Source of the DNA: Epiperipatus broadwayi | Taxonomy: Eukaryota; Onychophora; Udeonychophora; Euonychophora; Peripatidae | Length of the DNA: 64,000 nt | Direction: 5' to 3' | Assembly (NCBI GenBank): GCA_028023455.1 | Contig: JAQFVV010012530.1 | Span: 2,624,909-2,688,908 of the forward strand | In this document: piece after piece, positions 61,307-64,000 of the stretch | Position numbering within the stretch: position 1 is the first letter of the stretch | How the letters are laid out: the number at the start of each line of letters is the position of its first letter | Made by a program: the position numbers and the translations under genes | The notes under the pieces: generated by a model | Told to the model about the DNA's origin: nothing | What the model saw: the letters and a program-made list of their open reading frames with translations, nothing else | Databases searched by the model: none

Positions 61307-61346
61307 CCCCAGACTAGTTTCTGGCTTGTGGCCTTCATCAGTGAGG
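61307..61346 (-). ncRNA. Hammerhead-ribozyme-like motif, family 1 (unit 1)
   Basis: Minus strand: CCTCA, CTGATGA, stem II with GGC pairing GCC around CACAA, GAAA, CTAG, TC, TGGGG. Stem I forms five pairs, one a wobble. All core boxes are intact. Stem II starts with an A/A mismatch at 10.1-11.1. CTAG is self-complementary, which would allow a stem III shared between two RNA copies. Confidence 0.6.
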
Positions 61347-61767
61347 AGCCTTGGATCTGAGAGCACTGCACCTAGATCTTAGGATCTAATGCAACCCTCC
61401 GTCACCCACCTTTTAACTCTAACTATAAAACTGTGGAAATGAAATTGAAAACACACTTAATATTTTCAATCCAAGCTCAATAGCTTATATAGTCATATGG
61501 GTCTGAACTCAATTCAGCACCCTTACATTTTGGTGTCTTTGACTCTTTAACAACCATAGCCACCACTATCCTATTAGGCAGGATTGGTGTTAAACCACTA
61601 AACATCACATGATCACTATCTCATACTAGCACATAATTGTAATTAAACAATTCAAAACAAAGCAAAACTCTCCATATAGTAGTGCCATCTTGTGCTAACA
61701 AGAGCAATCAATGGATGCCAGAAGACTTGTGCATAAAATCCCTATCTAGTGCCTACTCATCCAATAT

Positions 61768-61807
61768 CCCCAGACTAGTTTCTGGCTTGTGGCCTTCATC
61801 AGTGAGA
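61768..61807 (-). ncRNA. Hammerhead-ribozyme-like motif, family 1 (unit 2)
   Basis: Same core as unit 1, 461 bp away. One G is lost on the stem I side (TCTCA instead of CCTCA), which still pairs with TGGGG through wobbles. Cleavage at both sites would release a 461-nt RNA. Confidence 0.55.
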
Positions 61808-62300
61808 GCCTTGGATCTGAGACCACTGCACCTAGATCTTAGGATCTAATGCAACCCTCCAGCACCCACCTTTTAGCTCTATTTAACTACAAAACTATGA
61901 GAATGAAATTGAAAACACACTTAATATTTTCAATCCAAGCTCAATAGCTTATATAGTCATATGGGTCTGAACTCAATTCAGCACCCATACATTGTTTAAT
62001 AACAATTATGTGCTAGTATGAGATAGTGATCATATGATGTTTAGTGGTTTAACACCAATCCTGCTTAATATGATAGTGGTGGCTATGGTTATTAAAGAGC
62101 CAAAGACACCAAAATGTATGGGTGCTGAATTGAGTTCAGACCCATATGACTATATAAGCTATTGAGCTTGGATTGAAAATATTAACTGTTTTTTCCAATT
62201 TCATTCTCATAGTTTTGTAGTTAAATAGAGTTAAAAGGTGGGTACTGGAGGGTTGCATTAGATCCTAAGATCTAGGTGCAGTGCTCTCAGATCCAAGGCT

Positions 62301-62340
62301 CCTCACTAATGAAGGCCACAAGCCAGAAACTAGTCTGGGG
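62301..62340 (+). ncRNA. Hammerhead-ribozyme-like motif, family 1, inactivated
   Basis: Same layout as the two minus-strand copies, but the first box reads CTAATGA at 62306-62312. The changed base is the invariant G5, so this copy should not cleave. Confidence 0.5.
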
Positions 62341-62684
62341 ATATTGGATGAGTAGGCACTAGATAGGGATTTTATGCACAAGCCTTCTGGCATCCATTGA
62401 TTGCTCTTGTTAGCACAAGATGGCACTACTATATGGAGAGTTTTGCTTTGTTTTGAATTGTTTAAAAACAATATAGTTCTGATAATTACAGCAACATTTT
62501 TTGAGATGCCAGATAAAATGAACATAATGAGATTATAGAAAAAGGTTACAAAAAGATTCACATAATGGCCAGTGATTTTTTAAAAAGAGAAGAAAATAAA
62601 GATTAGAATATGTTAATGACTACAAATACGTTGATCAGACCATTAATATAGCTGAAATTAAAAATAATGAAATTTATCATAGAA

Positions 62685-62860
62685 TTAAACTTGAATGAAA
62701 TGCTTTTGGCAGAAATAAGATAATGTTAAAAAGAAATATGCCAAAGTATTTGAGAAGTTTTTAGTAAATGATTTAAACTTGAATGAAATGCTTTTGGCAG
62801 AAATAAGATAATGTTAAAAAGAAATATGCCAAAGTATTTGAGAAGTTTTTAGTAAATGAT
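62685..62860 (+). repeat. Perfect 88-bp tandem duplication in LINE fragment
   Basis: Two identical 88-bp copies, 62685-62772 and 62773-62860, starting ttaaacttgaatgaaatgc. No difference is visible, so the duplication is recent, or it is an assembly artefact. Confidence 0.9.
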
Positions 62861-62875
62861 TTTTTACACTAATAA

Positions 62876-63010
62876 TAATAATTAAATGACTTTATTGTTC
62901 GAGAATACACAAGAAGTTCAAGCACCAGAAATACCAGCACTGGAATCGATATTAAGGACCTTACACTCCAGAATCTGATGCTCTCCTACACTAAACCACA
63001 TAGGGCATTT
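62876..63010 (-). mobile_element. tRNA-derived SINE (SINE-T), best-preserved copy
   Basis: Minus strand begins TGGTTTAGTGTAGGAGAGCA (A-box-like), has ATCGATTCCAGTGC (B-box-like) about 45 nt on, then a non-tRNA body ending CGAACAATAAAGTCATTTA and an ATTATT-type tail. It splits the LINE fragment 62600-63260. Confidence 0.65.
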
Positions 63011-63284
63011 TTTATATTGCTTACTAATATATAGATTTGAATCTTGGATACTTAATAGAACAGTACAAAGAGACCAACAAATCACACAAGGAAATATTAT
63101 ATATGTATATTTTTGGGATTAACAGGAAAGAATAGAAAGCAGTCTACAGGAATGTCAAAACAAGCGGATATCACTGACATCATTGAATGAAATGGAATAG
63201 GGGCTGGGTATATCACAAGAAGAGATGATAATATATATTATTGAAATTCTTAAACTGGATTCCTAAGCAATAAAAAATAAATAA

Positions 63285-63400
63285 TGGAATGGTTTATTGC
63301 TTAGTGTTTATAAGAATTTTGAGCATAGGAAGTGAAAGAGCTGAGCCACTGTTTACAGACCTAAATTTTAATCTCCCAGTTTACTGCTGTCTCTAGCCAT
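63285..63400 (-). mobile_element. tRNA-derived SINE copy (SINE-T)
   Basis: Minus-strand copy with ggtttattgcttag at its 3' end and the gagctgagccactg and cagtttactgctgt words. Diverged. Confidence 0.45.
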
Positions 63401-63881
63401 GGAGAGCAATTTCAAGAAAATAGAGATTTATAAAGAGACTACCTATGAGAAAAAGAAGTTTGCCGGACTCATGTGCAAAAAAGAATCTATAAAATGGAGA
63501 AACTGGATTAAACGCTAAGAAAATTTTATCCTGCAGTGGATTAATAACATCTCTTGTGAATAATCTCTTGTTTGTATACATTGTGCAAGTAATTTCATTT
63601 CTAAGACTGTATATTTTAATTCCTAACCATTTATCTCTCCATCACTAGGAATACTTCCAGTTCATTATTACATATAAAAATCTTTGTGCCAACTCTAACT
63701 TTTTGTATATTAATGATTTTTTTATGTGTGTCAATATAAAATACATAACTACAGTTAGCTGATCAATTTTGAATTTTTTTAAATTGTATTTTCTAGTTGT
63801 GTCTAACAAATCTTAATCTTTTTATAGTCTTTTGTTTAAATAGTTGGTATTCCTAATTTATTTTGTATTATTTGCTTGTAG
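63401..63881. other. Intron sequence before exon G
   Basis: No recognised feature other than the acceptor tract ending at 63881. Confidence 0.5.
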
Positions 63882-63924
63882 GTCCATCATTTCCTACATC
63901 AACTGGATTTGGCTCACCATCACA
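63882..63924 (+). CDS. NUP214: NUP214-like nucleoporin, short FG exon G
   Basis: The acceptor TTGCTTGTAG ends at 63881 and the donor GTAAGT starts at 63925. At 43 nt this is the smallest exon of the set. It enters in phase 1, leaves in phase 2 and encodes GPSFPTSTGFGSPS. It is short enough that gene finders may miss it. The last exon or exons and the stop codon lie beyond the window. Confidence 0.8.
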
Positions 63925-64000
63925 GTAAGTTTGTTTTTTAACATTGAAAAGTGTTTGTTTGCTATAATATTATAATTGTGTTTTTTAAATCTTCCGTCTT

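Larger units (their letters stand above)
61130..62462. mobile_element. HHR-repeat family 1 cluster: tandem dimer plus inverted copy
   Basis: Unit 1 starts at 61130 and unit 2 at 61591, both in minus orientation, period 461 bp, beginning taaaccactaaacatcac. The ribozyme-like cores are also exactly 461 bp apart (61307 and 61768). From about 61996 a third copy runs in plus orientation to 62462, so units 2 and 3 form a large inverted repeat. All are close to each other, with only scattered differences. A 98-codon minus-strand frame here (62265-62561) has a twin at 61176-61382 and is not gene-like. Confidence 0.85.
62600..63260 (+). pseudogene. RTE-like LINE thumb and tail fragment
   Basis: Plus-strand reading gives DYKYVDQTINIAEI, NNEIYHRIKLE and NAFGRNKIMLKRNMPKY, which match the family's YxYLGQTI, EIxRRIKLAW and NAFGRNxxxLK thumb segments. 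After a SINE inserted at 62876-63010 it resumes as ESWILNRTVQRDQQITQGN and SLQECQNKRISLTSLNEME, with a GHxxRR-type tail near 63230. An 88-bp stretch is duplicated in tandem. Confidence 0.75.

Noticed and set aside
62265-62561. 98-codon minus-strand open frame and its twin at 61176-61382
   Set aside because: It falls inside HHR-repeat family 1 copies and exists only because those copies are similar. It also overlaps the ribozyme-like core.
1-64000. CRISPR arrays, operons, ribosome binding sites, rRNA genes
   Set aside because: The window is intron-rich animal DNA. No short regularly spaced repeat array, bacterial-type gene cluster or rRNA-like sequence was seen.

Overview
This is nuclear DNA from an animal. 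It is very AT-rich, poor in CpG outside a few young repeats, and made of long introns packed with transposable elements. Only one host gene is visible: the FG-repeat (3') part of a NUP214/CAN nucleoporin gene on the + strand. It appears as seven exons (1350-1944, 3292-4618, 21935-22086, 39907-40044, 48981-49110, 56831-56985, 63882-63924). All have AG/GT borders, and reading frame and intron phase agree at every junction. The gene enters from the left already inside its coding sequence and leaves on the right before its stop. The window holds about 2.5 kb of coding sequence in about 61 kb of intron. I cannot name the species. The repeats (Penelope-like, RTE-like LINE, Ty3/Gypsy, hAT, tRNA-derived SINE) suggest an invertebrate, but that is inference.

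Layout. 1-4.6 kb: two large FG exons, the second carrying a coding 33-bp minisatellite. 4.6-21.9 kb: a 17-kb intron with a 5.7-kb palindromic element (5658-11374), two decayed RTE-like LINE copies on the minus strand and several foldback repeats. 21.9-39.9 kb: a small FG exon, a Ty3/Gypsy LTR retrotransposon (22210-27241) with both LTRs, primer site, polypurine tract and target duplication but a broken gag-pol, then more SINE, LINE and foldback repeats. 40-49 kb: a decayed hAT (ZBED5-like) transposase with a foldback element nested in it, a roughly 350-bp tandem array and a CpG-rich unclassified repeat. 49-51 kb: a Penelope-like GIY-YIG endonuclease remnant next to tandem and inverted short repeats. 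57-64 kb: the last FG exons with LINE, SINE and repeat insertions between them.

The most interesting non-host signal is that two families of 0.35-0.46 kb repeats carry what look like type I hammerhead ribozymes: CTGATGA, a stem II, GAAA, a very short CTAG or CTGG stem III, then TC, with a pairing stem I. They occur as tandem dimers with exact or near-exact periods (461 and 377 bp) and as inverted pairs, and one cluster lies beside the Penelope-like remnant. This is the arrangement expected of Penelope pseudo-LTRs or metazoan retrozymes.
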